A DNA stretch of 64,000 nucleotides, from contig NZ_LDZY01000012.1 of assembly GCF_001029285.1 (NCBI RefSeq), forward strand, positions 109,679 through 173,678, written 5' to 3'. The notes below the pieces were generated by a model. The model was not told the DNA's origin and did no database searches. It saw only the letters and a program-made list of their open reading frames with translations. This DNA comes from Desulfosporosinus acididurans. Lineage in GTDB: Bacteria > Bacillota > Desulfitobacteriia > Desulfitobacteriales > Desulfitobacteriaceae. Made by a program: the position numbers and the translations under genes. Below are positions 49,181 to 57,464 of the stretch, in pieces. How positions within the stretch are numbered: the stretch's first letter is position 1; each line of letters begins with the position of its first letter.

Positions 49181-49248
49181 TTAATATTTTTTAATGATCA
49201 GTCTGTTAATTCCCCTCTGAGCATAAATTTATGGAAGGGGGGACGCGA

Positions 49249-50007
49249 ATGTTTATTAACTTAAAAATCTCGCGACGAATTCTCTCGTTAGGCGGGATTT
49301 TCTTTCTCTTGTTCCTAGGAATTATCTTTGAGCATAAGATGGTGCTTTCCAATTCCCATGTTTCTAAGCCTGTGGAACAAATCAATACGGATCAGAAAGT
49401 CATGGCCCTCACAATCAATGTTGATTGGGGAGAAGAGTTTATTCCGGTAATGTTAGACGCTTTAGACAAAGGCCATGCGAAGGCTACGTTTTTTGTAACG
49501 GGCCGCTGGGCTAAAAAAAACCCGGAATTGTTAAAAGAGATAGCAAATCGCGGGCATGAGATTGAAAATCATGGCTATTCCCATCCCCATCCCGATAATT
49601 TATCAGTTGGAGCAAATCAGGAAGAGATTAAAAAAACAGAGAGTATTATCCAGGGGATTATTGGCAGAAAAACTCGCTTCTATGCACCGCCCTATGGAGA
49701 AAAGGGAGCGCCAGGATTACGGGCGGCTGATTTGTTAGGGTATCAGACAATTTTGTGGACTTTAGATACTGTGGATTGGCGAGAGGGAAGTACACCAGGA
49801 ATCATTGCCCAAAGAGTAGTTAATCCAGCTGTAAGATTTGGCATCAAACCTAAAAAAAATGGTGCCATCGTTTTAATGCATCCGAAATTTAATACAGTAA
49901 AGGCTTTACCGATTATTTTGAGTCAGTTGACTGGCGAAGGATTTACCTTCCAAACACTCGATGCACTAATAACATTTGATCAGATCGGAAATACTACCTC
50001 ACGATGA
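49249..50007 (+). CDS. YlxY-like polysaccharide deacetylase-fold protein
   Basis: 252 residues from ATG 49249, 6 bases after AAGGGGGG. The N-terminal signal anchor is about 12-30. NodB domain: ALTINVDWGEEFIPVML, KATFFVTGRWA and HEIENHGYSHPHP. Active enzymes have TFDDGP; here NVDWG lacks the second Asp, one of the metal ligands, so catalysis may be altered or lost. The position after pnp matches B. subtilis ylxY. Confidence 0.88.
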   Translation: MFINLKISRRILSLGGIFFLLFLGIIFEHKMVLSNSHVSKPVEQINTDQKVMALTINVDWGEEFIPVMLDALDKGHAKATFFVTGRWAKKNPELLKEIANRGHEIENHGYSHPHPDNLSVGANQEEIKKTESIIQGIIGRKTRFYAPPYGEKGAPGLRAADLLGYQTILWTLDTVDWREGSTPGIIAQRVVNPAVRFGIKPKKNGAIVLMHPKFNTVKALPIILSQLTGEGFTFQTLDALITFDQIGNTTSR

Positions 50008-50029
50008 ACTTAAAAGTCGAGGTGGTTTG

Positions 50030-51274
50030 ATGATCAGTCGAACGTGGACGCGTGCTTGGTGCTGCGTCTTTCTTTGTATCACATGTTTCGCTTCCTATGG
50101 GGTAGAACCAGCCTATGCTTCTTCTAGTCAAGCTGATAATTCAATAAAATCAGCCAAAGCTGCTCGGCCAAAACAACCTGTAAAGCGCACGAGCCCATTG
50201 AAGTCTGCAGCGCCTAAGAAATCAGTTGCCGACCAACAGGGACCTGGCAGAATTAGCGTTAGCGCAGATGCAGCGGTGCTTATGGACGTTAAAACAGGGG
50301 ACGTTCTTTTTGAAAAACAAGAAAACAAACGCCGTCCCCCTGCCAGTACTACTAAAATTATGACGGCAATTTTAGGTTTGGAACTTGGAAATTCGGATGA
50401 AATTGTTACTGTTAGTCAAAAAGCTGCCAATGTTGGTGAAGCAACCTTACATCTTGACCCGGGTGAGAAAATTAATCTTTACGAACTAATTACCGGGGCC
50501 TTGGTTAAGTCCGGAAATGATGCTTGTGTGGCGATTGCGGAAAATATCGCCGGAAGCGAGAAGCAATTTGTTCAGTTAATGAATATGAAAGCTTTGGCTT
50601 TAGGTGCTCAAAACACACATTTTGGAAATACTAACGGATTACCTCTTAAGGATCATTATTCCACAGCCTATGATCTTGCCCTGATGGCCCGGCATGGATT
50701 ATCTATACCTCAATTCGCCTCAATTACTCGTCAAAAAGAAACGGAGATTCATTTTCTGGAACCCGATGTGATGATGGATTTGCGCAATACGAATAAACTG
50801 CTTTGGAACTATCCCTATGCAGATGGGGTTAAAACTGGAACGACCACAGCAGCAGGAAAATGTCTTGTTGCTTCGGCGACTAAAGACGGACGTCAACTTT
50901 TAGTTGTTGTACTTCATGCTCCCGATCGTTTTGGAGATGCTCAGAAATTATTGGAGTGGGGTTTTAACAATACTGAGATTGTACATTTAGCGAATGCCGG
51001 ACAGACGATTGCGGAGTTTACTAAGAGTAAGGATCCGGTTCGAGTTTTTACAGAAGCTCCAGTAGATGTAAGTATTACTAAAACAGAACGTTTGAAACTT
51101 CAAACTCATATTGTATGGGAAAAGAATGGAGAATCGCCGCTAAAGGCCGGGGAGAGACTAGGACGCTGGGAAATTTGGTTAGGAAAACAAAAACTAGGCA
51201 CTGTTCCTTTATTAAGTGAGTGTGACGCTGCTAAGAATCACTCGTTGTTAAGTTTCTATTCCTTTGGGAAATAG
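50030..51274 (+). CDS. D-alanyl-D-alanine carboxypeptidase (DacF-like)
   Basis: 414 residues from ATG 50030. A signal peptide (about 1-27) is followed by a Lys/Pro/Ala-rich linker, then an S11 penicillin-binding domain: SxxK in PASTTKIMTAI, SxN in SGNDAC, KTG in VKTGTT. A PBP5_C-like C-terminal domain (about 300-390) follows. It trims peptidoglycan stem peptides outside the membrane, probably in sporulation given its neighbours. Confidence 0.93.
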   Translation: MISRTWTRAWCCVFLCITCFASYGVEPAYASSSQADNSIKSAKAARPKQPVKRTSPLKSAAPKKSVADQQGPGRISVSADAAVLMDVKTGDVLFEKQENKRRPPASTTKIMTAILGLELGNSDEIVTVSQKAANVGEATLHLDPGEKINLYELITGALVKSGNDACVAIAENIAGSEKQFVQLMNMKALALGAQNTHFGNTNGLPLKDHYSTAYDLALMARHGLSIPQFASITRQKETEIHFLEPDVMMDLRNTNKLLWNYPYADGVKTGTTTAAGKCLVASATKDGRQLLVVVLHAPDRFGDAQKLLEWGFNNTEIVHLANAGQTIAEFTKSKDPVRVFTEAPVDVSITKTERLKLQTHIVWEKNGESPLKAGERLGRWEIWLGKQKLGTVPLLSECDAAKNHSLLSFYSFGK

Positions 51275-51287
51275 GGGAGTGAGTTAA

Positions 51288-52559
51288 TTGTATCAAAAGA
51301 TGGTATTACCGAACGGAGTTAGAATTATTACTGAAGAAATCGAGCATGTAAGATCGGCGGCCATTGGAATCTGGGTCGGAGCAGGCTCGAGAGATGAGAA
51401 AACTGGATATGAGGGAATCTCACACTTTATTGAGCACATGTTTTTTAAAGGCACCGAACATAGAAGTGCCCGTGCTCTCGCTGAGTCTCTTGAAGCCGTT
51501 GGAGGCCAGCTGAATGCTTTTACGACGAAAGAATATACATGCTACTACGCCAAAATACTCGATGAAGATCTGGATTTAGCTATTGATGTTTTGAGTGATA
51601 TGTTCTTTTGCTCCCTCTTTGAAGAAAAAGAAATCGAAAAAGAAAAGAACGTAGTCATCGAAGAGATTAAAATGTATGAAGATTCTCCGGACGAGTTGAT
51701 ACATGATATTTTTTCTGAAAAGGTTTGGAATGATCATCCTTTAGGCAAACCCATTTTAGGAACAGAAGAGAGCATTCGTGCTTTAAATCGGGAAAAAATC
51801 TTGACTTATCTGTCCGAACATTACGCACCGGACAATGTGGTCATATCGGTAGCAGGAAAGATTAAACACGATGATATTGTGGCCAAACTTTCTTCTCAAT
51901 TTGGGACCTTTAAACGAGGGGGACGCCGAATTCTTGAGGAAACACCGGCTGGACAGCGGGTAGAACACTACCAAACGAAAGATACGGAACAAATGCATAT
52001 TCTTATCGGTGTTCCCGGCTTGGGTCAAGATGATGAGGATATTCATGCCATGCATATCTTCAACAACGTCTTAGGAGGAGGATTAAGCTCTCGCCTATTC
52101 CAAGAGATTAGGGAACAGCGCGGACTTGCCTACTCTGTTTACTCTTACCACGCAACATATGTAGATACGGGTTTGTTTGCTGTTTATGCTGGTACAAGTC
52201 CCAACAATACCCAAGAAGTTATTGAATGTATTCTTGAAGAGATTAAGGCCATTCAGACTAAAGGGATTACTTCAGAGGAACTTGAAAGGACAAAAGCTCA
52301 GATAAAGGGCGGCTTGTATTTAGGACTGGAATCCGTGAGCAGTCGTATGAGTCGTTTGGGGAAAACAGAATTAACCTATAATCGGGTGCTCTCTCCGGAA
52401 GAAGTGGTGGAAAAGCTTGAAAAGGTGACCCAAGAGGACGTCATACGGGTAATTGGACGCCTTTGGCAGAAGGACAAAATTAGTATTATGACCTTAGGCC
52501 CAGCTGGTCATGAAGTTGTATTAGCGGATTTGTTGAAGAAGATAGGCTGGGATGATTAA
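51288..52559 (+). CDS. M16 family zinc peptidase (MlpA/YmxG-like)
   Basis: 423 residues from TTG 51288, 5 bases after GGGGAGTGAG. Zinc motif HFIEH at 46-50 with the distal Glu in the EKEKNVVIEEIKMYED helix. Two M16 halves, the second inactive as usual (GGGLSSRLFQEIREQRGLAYSVYSY). The position matches B. subtilis mlpA between a sporulation deacetylase and ymxH. Substrates are unknown. Confidence 0.9.
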   Translation: MYQKMVLPNGVRIITEEIEHVRSAAIGIWVGAGSRDEKTGYEGISHFIEHMFFKGTEHRSARALAESLEAVGGQLNAFTTKEYTCYYAKILDEDLDLAIDVLSDMFFCSLFEEKEIEKEKNVVIEEIKMYEDSPDELIHDIFSEKVWNDHPLGKPILGTEESIRALNREKILTYLSEHYAPDNVVISVAGKIKHDDIVAKLSSQFGTFKRGGRRILEETPAGQRVEHYQTKDTEQMHILIGVPGLGQDDEDIHAMHIFNNVLGGGLSSRLFQEIREQRGLAYSVYSYHATYVDTGLFAVYAGTSPNNTQEVIECILEEIKAIQTKGITSEELERTKAQIKGGLYLGLESVSSRMSRLGKTELTYNRVLSPEEVVEKLEKVTQEDVIRVIGRLWQKDKISIMTLGPAGHEVVLADLLKKIGWDD

Positions 52560-52573
52560 GGTGGGAGTTTCAG

Positions 52574-53023
52574 ATGACAAATTGGCTTAACGTTAAGATC
52601 AAAAAACTTTCACCTTCTGCATCCCTTCCGGCTTATGCAACATCAGCCTCAGCAGGTGTCGATTTATGTGCTTGTCTTGAGGAAAAACTCCTTCTTAATC
52701 CGGGAGATAATGTGAAGATCCCGACGGGTATAGCAATTGAGCTTCCGGGTCAAGATGCTGTCGCTTTAGTTTTTGCTCGGAGCGGATTGGCAAATCGTTC
52801 TGGGATTGGCTTAACTAATGGAGTTGGAGTCATCGATTCCGATTATCGAGGAGAAATTCAAGTGTTGCTGCAGAATCTCGGTTCGGAGACAGTTGCTATA
52901 AACCCCGGGGATCGTATCGCTCAAATGGTCGTTATGCCTATATTTCAGGTTCATTGGCAAGAGGTTTTAGAGCTGACAGAATCGAATCGGGGATCTGGAG
53001 GTTTTGGCTCCACAGGGGTCTGA
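52574..53023 (+). CDS. dut: dUTPase
   Basis: 149 residues. It hydrolyses dUTP to dUMP. All five trimeric dUTPase motifs are seen: SASAGVDLCA, ARSGLANRSGI, GVGVIDSDYRGEI, PGDRIAQMVV and RGSGGFGSTG at the C-terminus. It begins 14 bases after the peptidase. Confidence 0.96.
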   Translation: MTNWLNVKIKKLSPSASLPAYATSASAGVDLCACLEEKLLLNPGDNVKIPTGIAIELPGQDAVALVFARSGLANRSGIGLTNGVGVIDSDYRGEIQVLLQNLGSETVAINPGDRIAQMVVMPIFQVHWQEVLELTESNRGSGGFGSTGV

Positions 53024-53070
53024 AATGAGTGAACTCGTTCAGCTAATGAATAAAAAATGTTAAAGATGAA

Positions 53071-53104
53071 AAAAAGAAGGAATATTATATCCTTCTTTTT
53101 CTTG
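53071..53104 (+). terminator. Intrinsic terminator after dut
   Basis: AAAAAGAAGGA (53071-53081) pairs with TCCTTCTTTTT (53090-53100), followed by CTTG. The 48 bases before it hold GTGAACTCGTTCAGC (53029-53043), identical to the end of repeat copy C. Confidence 0.8.
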
Positions 53105-53153
53105 TTCTAGGGTGTTAAGCTTAATCATACAATCCCCATGAGGGGGAATGAAC

Positions 53154-53468
53154 ATGCAGGCCCTTGGGGTTACGTTATTAATTATCGGGGTGATAATTTC
53201 AGTACGCGAGCGAAAATTCATGATCATGTGGCGCTCGAAGCCATCATCAAATAACCAGTTAGCGACTGCCTTAAGCCAATTAGTGGGTACGGCCGGAGGC
53301 ATTTATCTTTCCCTTGAACTCTTATTTTCCTTTTTAAAAATACCGGAGGATTGGTGGAATAACTCGAGCTTTTTTGTTGAACCCTTAGCCGTTTTTTCAT
53401 TACTATTAGCTATCTTGCAACCTTTTGGCTTAAAGATCTGGCTGAGGCTGAAGAAGATAGGGAGGTAA
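53154..53468 (+). CDS. Small membrane protein, unknown
   Basis: 104 residues from ATG 53154, 7 bases after AGGGGG; the ATG at 53148 is too close to the site. Three hydrophobic segments (about 2-18, 44-66 and 75-95). The tail is basic (RLKKIGR). It is followed 7 bases later by the ymxH-like gene, so the two are probably co-transcribed. No function recognised. Confidence 0.7.
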   Translation: MQALGVTLLIIGVIISVRERKFMIMWRSKPSSNNQLATALSQLVGTAGGIYLSLELLFSFLKIPEDWWNNSSFFVEPLAVFSLLLAILQPFGLKIWLRLKKIGR

Positions 53469-53475
53469 AAAGCAA

Positions 53476-53745
53476 ATGTTATTAAGTGATCTGGCTGGAA
53501 AGGAAATAATAAATTTACATGATGGTGCGAAACTGGGGCTTGTCGGAGATGCAGACCTTGATATTACCTTAAATGGAACTGTTGAAGCGATCATACTTGC
53601 CTCCCGAGGAGGATTTTCCGGGTTTTGGAGTTCACGAGGGGATCGAGACCGTGACCAGCTGGTAATTCCTTGGCAAACTATAAAAAAAGTGGGTTCAGAG
53701 GTAATTATTATTGATTTGCACGATAAGTTTGACAATAATCGCTAA
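53476..53745 (+). CDS. ymxH: YlmC/YmxH family PRC-barrel sporulation protein
   Basis: 89 residues with GGAGGT upstream. The start MLLSDLAGKEIINLHDGAKLG and the ending WQTIKKVGSEVIIIDL are typical of the YlmC/YmxH PRC-barrel family. Its place between mlpA and the dpa/dap genes fits B. subtilis ymxH. The role is unknown, possibly in sporulation. Confidence 0.85.
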   Translation: MLLSDLAGKEIINLHDGAKLGLVGDADLDITLNGTVEAIILASRGGFSGFWSSRGDRDRDQLVIPWQTIKKVGSEVIIIDLHDKFDNNR

Positions 53746-53755
53746 AATATTCAAT

Positions 53756-53784
53756 TTGACAGACAACGGGATACCCAATAAAAT
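53756..53784 (+). promoter_or_regulatory. Near-consensus sigma-A promoter for dapB
   Basis: TTGACA (53756-53761), exact 17-base spacer, TAAAAT (53779-53784). Transcription would begin near 53791, just before a terminator-like hairpin. Confidence 0.8.
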
Positions 53785-53799
53785 GAAGGGAAAAGCTTT

Positions 53800-53832
53800 A
53801 ACCCCGCATTGCGTTTGGCAACGGGGTTTTGC
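53800..53832 (+). terminator. Terminator hairpin between ymxH and dapB
   Basis: AACCCCG (53800-53806) pairs with CGGGGTT (53822-53828), with an inner TTGC/GCAA pairing, followed by TTTTGCC. It is downstream of the dapB promoter, so it may attenuate dapB as well as end the ymxH transcript. Confidence 0.75.
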
Positions 53833-53857
53833 CTTATTATCGCAGGAGGGGTTTCCT

Positions 53858-54661
53858 TTGAAGAAAATCCGAGTTTTTGTAGCTGGGGCAAGTGGAAAAA
53901 TGGGACAGGAAGTAATACGATCGCTCATTAAAGAGGATGACCTAATTCTGGTAGGAGCTTCAGATACACGTCACCAAGGAATGGACGTTGGATTTGTCGT
54001 GGGCCTTCCGCGAATGGGTTTAGATATTTCTGGTCCCTTAGATGTAGAATGTTTGCGTACTTCCAATGCTGATGTTTTAGTGGATTTTACAAACCCTCAA
54101 TCGGTCTTAAAGAATGCTAAAACTGCAATTATTGCCGGAGTTGTTCCGGTAGTTGGTACGACGGGTTTAGATGACGCCGAACTCGAAGAGATTCGAACTC
54201 TGGCAGTAAAGGAAGGGGTAGGGGCGTTTATTGCACCGAATTTTTCTATTGGAGCAATATTAATGATGAGATTTGCACGGGAAGCGGCCAAATATTTTCC
54301 TCATGTTGATATTCTTGAGTTGCACCATGACCAAAAACTCGATGCTCCTTCTGGAACTGCTTTAAAAACTGCTGAACTCATTTCTGAAGTTCGTCCTCCG
54401 ATGGTACAAGGACACCCGAACGAATATGAGAAAATTCCTGGAGCACGCGGCGCAGATATTGGCGGGATTCATATTCATTCTGTTCGGCTGCCTGGACTAA
54501 TAGCACATCAAGAAGTTTTATTTGGTGGCTTAGGACAAGCTTTAACAATTCGGCATGATGCTTATACAAGAGAGACTTATATGCCGGGGGTAATGCTAGC
54601 CATACGTAAAGCTGTTGACTTAACTGATCTTGTGGTTGGCCTAGAGAATTTCCTCGATTAG
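53858..54661 (+). CDS. dapB: 4-hydroxy-tetrahydrodipicolinate reductase
   Basis: 267 residues from TTG 53858, 6 bases after GGAGGGG; the open frame continues upstream through the terminator and is not expected to be coding. Reduces dihydrodipicolinate for lysine and meso-DAP. NAD(P) motif VAGASGKMGQEV; VDFTNPQ; GTTGLDD; the catalytic HHDQKLDAPSGTA segment. It shares the pathway with asd, dapG and dapA downstream. Confidence 0.95.
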   Translation: MKKIRVFVAGASGKMGQEVIRSLIKEDDLILVGASDTRHQGMDVGFVVGLPRMGLDISGPLDVECLRTSNADVLVDFTNPQSVLKNAKTAIIAGVVPVVGTTGLDDAELEEIRTLAVKEGVGAFIAPNFSIGAILMMRFAREAAKYFPHVDILELHHDQKLDAPSGTALKTAELISEVRPPMVQGHPNEYEKIPGARGADIGGIHIHSVRLPGLIAHQEVLFGGLGQALTIRHDAYTRETYMPGVMLAIRKAVDLTDLVVGLENFLD

Positions 54662-54676
54662 GTAATTGTCACGCGT

Positions 54677-54705
54677 AACCGCTGCTCTTCCACACTCATA
54701 TAATG
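54677..54705 (+). promoter_or_regulatory. Candidate sigma-K promoter for dpaAB
   Basis: AACC (54677-54680), a 16-base spacer, and CATATAATG (54697-54705) match the sigma-K form mACm then CATANNNTA in all but the last base. CATATAAT also fits sigma-E reasonably. B. subtilis spoVF uses sigma-K in the mother cell. Confidence 0.5.
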
Positions 54706-54746
54706 GATAGTAGTCAATGGGACATTGTCTCAAAGGGGGCATAAAG

Positions 54747-55658
54747 ATGAGTGCGGATCTGAAAGGAATTCGTGTAGCAGTAATTGGGGGTGATGAAAGG
54801 GAACTATATTTGATTCCCGAACTTCAAAAACTGGGAGCCTACATAGTCGGGGTTGGATTTGAAAAGGCTTCACCCATTCCAGGGGTGACATTTGTATCAT
54901 CCCTTATCGAAGCTGTTGATCAGGTGGATGTGTTGCTTTTTCCAATGTTCGGTACCGATGAACGTGGGACAGTTAAAGCCAAATACTCGGCTTCTCCAAT
55001 TGTGCTTAACAAAGACGTACTTCAGGCTATTTCAACTCGCGTTCCGCTGATAATCGGATTTGCGCGTCCGGCTTTGAAGTCCGCAGCAGAAAAAATGGGA
55101 ATCCAGTTAGTAGAAACGATTTATCTTGATGAACTTGCCATCTTAAATTCCATTCCTTCTGCTGAAGGAGCTATTCAAATGGCTATGGAAGCTACGAACA
55201 TTACTATTCACGGGAGTGAAAGTTTCGTCCTGGGCTTGGGACGTACCGGCTGGTCCTTAGCGAGAATGCTGCAAGGGATTGGAGCCCACGTTACAGGAGT
55301 AGCCCGTAAGCCAACAGATTTAGCCCGTGCAGTAGAAATGGGAATCAAAGCCGTACATTTTGCGGATTTGGAAGAAGAGATTGGGCGTGCGGAAATCATA
55401 TTTAACACAGTCCCACATCTTATTTTAGACCGCGTAATGTTGGAAAAGGTGGCTAAGGATGCTGTTATCGTTGATTTGGCTTCTATCCCGGGAGGAACAG
55501 ATTTTGAGTTTGCTCAATTGCTGGGCATCAAAGCTATCCTTGCTCCGGGTCTCCCAGGTATTGTAGCTCCCAAATCTGCCGGCAGAATTCTTGCTCAAAT
55601 TTATCCGCAACTTATTCTTCGTCACTTGACCACCATGATTGCCAATGTTCAGTCTTAA
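54747..55658 (+). CDS. dpaA: Dipicolinate synthase subunit A
   Basis: 303 residues from ATG 54747, 7 bases after AAAGGGGG. With DpaB it oxidises dihydrodipicolinate to the dipicolinate of the spore core. N-terminal GGDERELYLIPELQKLGA, C-terminal Rossmann domain with VLGLGRTGWSLARMLQG, DLASIPGGTDFEFA and APGLPGIVAPKSAG. dpaB starts 18 bases later. Confidence 0.95.
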   Translation: MSADLKGIRVAVIGGDERELYLIPELQKLGAYIVGVGFEKASPIPGVTFVSSLIEAVDQVDVLLFPMFGTDERGTVKAKYSASPIVLNKDVLQAISTRVPLIIGFARPALKSAAEKMGIQLVETIYLDELAILNSIPSAEGAIQMAMEATNITIHGSESFVLGLGRTGWSLARMLQGIGAHVTGVARKPTDLARAVEMGIKAVHFADLEEEIGRAEIIFNTVPHLILDRVMLEKVAKDAVIVDLASIPGGTDFEFAQLLGIKAILAPGLPGIVAPKSAGRILAQIYPQLILRHLTTMIANVQS

Positions 55659-55676
55659 ATGTGGAGGTGCGAAGGG

Positions 55677-56264
55677 ATGCAGTTTGACGGGTTAAAAATC
55701 GGGTTTGCTCTTACTGGCTCACACTGTATGTTACATGAAGTGGTCAAGGTAATGAAACGTTTGGTAGATGAAGGTGCGATTGTAACACCAATTATCTCGT
55801 ATTCTGTAGATACCATGGACACTCGTTTCGGAAATGCTAATGATTGGAAACGTCAATTTGAGGAGATTACACAGCAAGAAATTATTCACACAATACCTGA
55901 TGCGGAACCAATAGGTCCCAAAAAAATGTTTGATTGTGTTGCTATTGCTCCATGTACTGGAAATTCCCTCGCTAAGTTAGCGAATGGGATAACCGATACT
56001 CCGGCTCTTATGGCCGCCAAATCTCATCTTCGTAATCAAAGGCCTGTGGTCATAGCTGTATCAACGAATGATGGATTAGGATTAAACGCTCGTAATATTG
56101 GAACGCTGCTTATCACAAAGAATGTCTATTTGGTGCCATTTGGGCAAGATAATCCTACAGCAAAAGCGAATTCATTAGTCGCTCATATGGATAAAGTTCC
56201 AGAAACAATCCTCATGGCGCTTGAAGGGAAACAGATTCAGCCTGTTCTTTGGGATTATCGATAA
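55677..56264 (+). CDS. dpaB: Dipicolinate synthase subunit B
   Basis: 195 residues from ATG 55677, 7 bases after GGAGGTG. Flavoprotein-like fold with KIGFALTGSHCMLHEV, then CVAIAPCTGNSLAKLANGITDTPALMAAKSHLRN. It is the second subunit of the sporulation dipicolinate synthase in the mother cell. Confidence 0.95.
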   Translation: MQFDGLKIGFALTGSHCMLHEVVKVMKRLVDEGAIVTPIISYSVDTMDTRFGNANDWKRQFEEITQQEIIHTIPDAEPIGPKKMFDCVAIAPCTGNSLAKLANGITDTPALMAAKSHLRNQRPVVIAVSTNDGLGLNARNIGTLLITKNVYLVPFGQDNPTAKANSLVAHMDKVPETILMALEGKQIQPVLWDYR

Positions 56265-56292
56265 ATCAATTGGTTTAATTAAATTATGAGAA

Positions 56293-56317
56293 GGTGCCTT
56301 GTTCAATACAAGGCACC
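56293..56317 (+). other. Hairpin between dpaB and asd
   Basis: GGTGCCTTGT (56293-56302) pairs with ACAAGGCACC (56308-56317). No T-run follows, so it is likely a processing or stability element. Confidence 0.65.
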
Positions 56318-56354
56318 CACCTGATCAACCCAACTACTAAGGAGGAATATGGGA

Positions 56355-57344
56355 ATGTCAAATGTAGCAATTGTTGGTGCCACGGGTGCAGTCGGGCAGG
56401 AATTTTTAAAGATCCTAGCCGAACGTCACTTTCCTGTTGAAGAGTTAAGGTTATTGGCCACGAAACGATCAGCAGGGAAGAAAGTATTATGGCAAGGTCA
56501 AGAACTTGAAGTTCAAGAAACAACTCATGAGAGTTTCAAAGGTATCGACATAGCTCTTTTTGCTGGTGGCTCTGCAAGTACGGAATTTGCTCCTTCTGCC
56601 GTAAAAAGCGGTGCAGTTGTAATCGATAACAGCAGTGCTTTTCGCCTCGATCCGGAAGTCCCACTGGTTGTTCCAGAGGTTAATCCCGAGGATGTAAAAA
56701 ACCATAAAGGGATTATTGCCAACCCTAATTGTTCCACCATTATTATGGCCGTGGCTATAAAGCCGATATTTGATTTGGCGGGTATCCGGCGAATTGTGGT
56801 ATCGACTTATCAAGCTGTGTCCGGAGCTGGGCGTGAAGGGATCGAAGAATTGGAGGCTGAGGTCAAAGCCTGGTCAAAAGGGGATGAAATGACTCCTGCT
56901 GTTTTTCCCTATCAAATTGCCTTTAATCTTATCCCGCGCATTGATGTATTCCAAGAAGGTGACTATACCAAAGAAGAGTGGAAAATGGTTAAAGAGACTC
57001 AGAAAATTTTCCATGCACCGGACATGGCAATTACCGCAACAACTGTTCGAGTGCCGATTTTCCGCAGCCATTCTGAATCCATCAATGTAGAAACTGAAAA
57101 GCTCGTTAGTATTGCTGAAATACGTGAATCCCTATGCAAGGCTAAGGGTGTTATCGTTGATGATGATCCCAGCAGTGATCGTTATCCTATGCCATGGTTT
57201 AGTGCAGATACTGACGAAGTTTATGTCGGACGATTGCGGAAGGATTTTTCAATTGCTCAAGGACTCAATATGTGGGTGGTAGGAGATCAAATTCGTAAAG
57301 GTGCGGCTACAAATGCTGTGCAAATCGCAGAACTTTTACTGTAA
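56355..57344 (+). CDS. asd: Aspartate-semialdehyde dehydrogenase
   Basis: 329 residues from ATG 56355, 8 bases after AAGGAGGA; an upstream ATG at 56349 is too close. Forms aspartate semialdehyde for lysine, DAP, threonine and methionine. GATGAVGQEF nucleotide site, the catalytic Cys in NPNCSTI, and the conserved STYQAVSGAG. Typical length. Confidence 0.96.
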   Translation: MSNVAIVGATGAVGQEFLKILAERHFPVEELRLLATKRSAGKKVLWQGQELEVQETTHESFKGIDIALFAGGSASTEFAPSAVKSGAVVIDNSSAFRLDPEVPLVVPEVNPEDVKNHKGIIANPNCSTIIMAVAIKPIFDLAGIRRIVVSTYQAVSGAGREGIEELEAEVKAWSKGDEMTPAVFPYQIAFNLIPRIDVFQEGDYTKEEWKMVKETQKIFHAPDMAITATTVRVPIFRSHSESINVETEKLVSIAEIRESLCKAKGVIVDDDPSSDRYPMPWFSADTDEVYVGRLRKDFSIAQGLNMWVVGDQIRKGAATNAVQIAELLL

Positions 57345-57464
57345 TTAGGCTGCAACTACGTAACATATAAAACTTTGTGTTACTCTAGGATTAGATCTTA
57401 ATGATAAAAAGAATTAATGTAAAGGGTAAGGTTCGAGAATCGGACCTCGAAAGAGGGGATTGTT

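Noticed and set aside
57345..57464. Lysine riboswitch upstream of aspartokinase
   Set aside because: The gap is only 120 bases, too short for that structure, and the conserved core is not seen.
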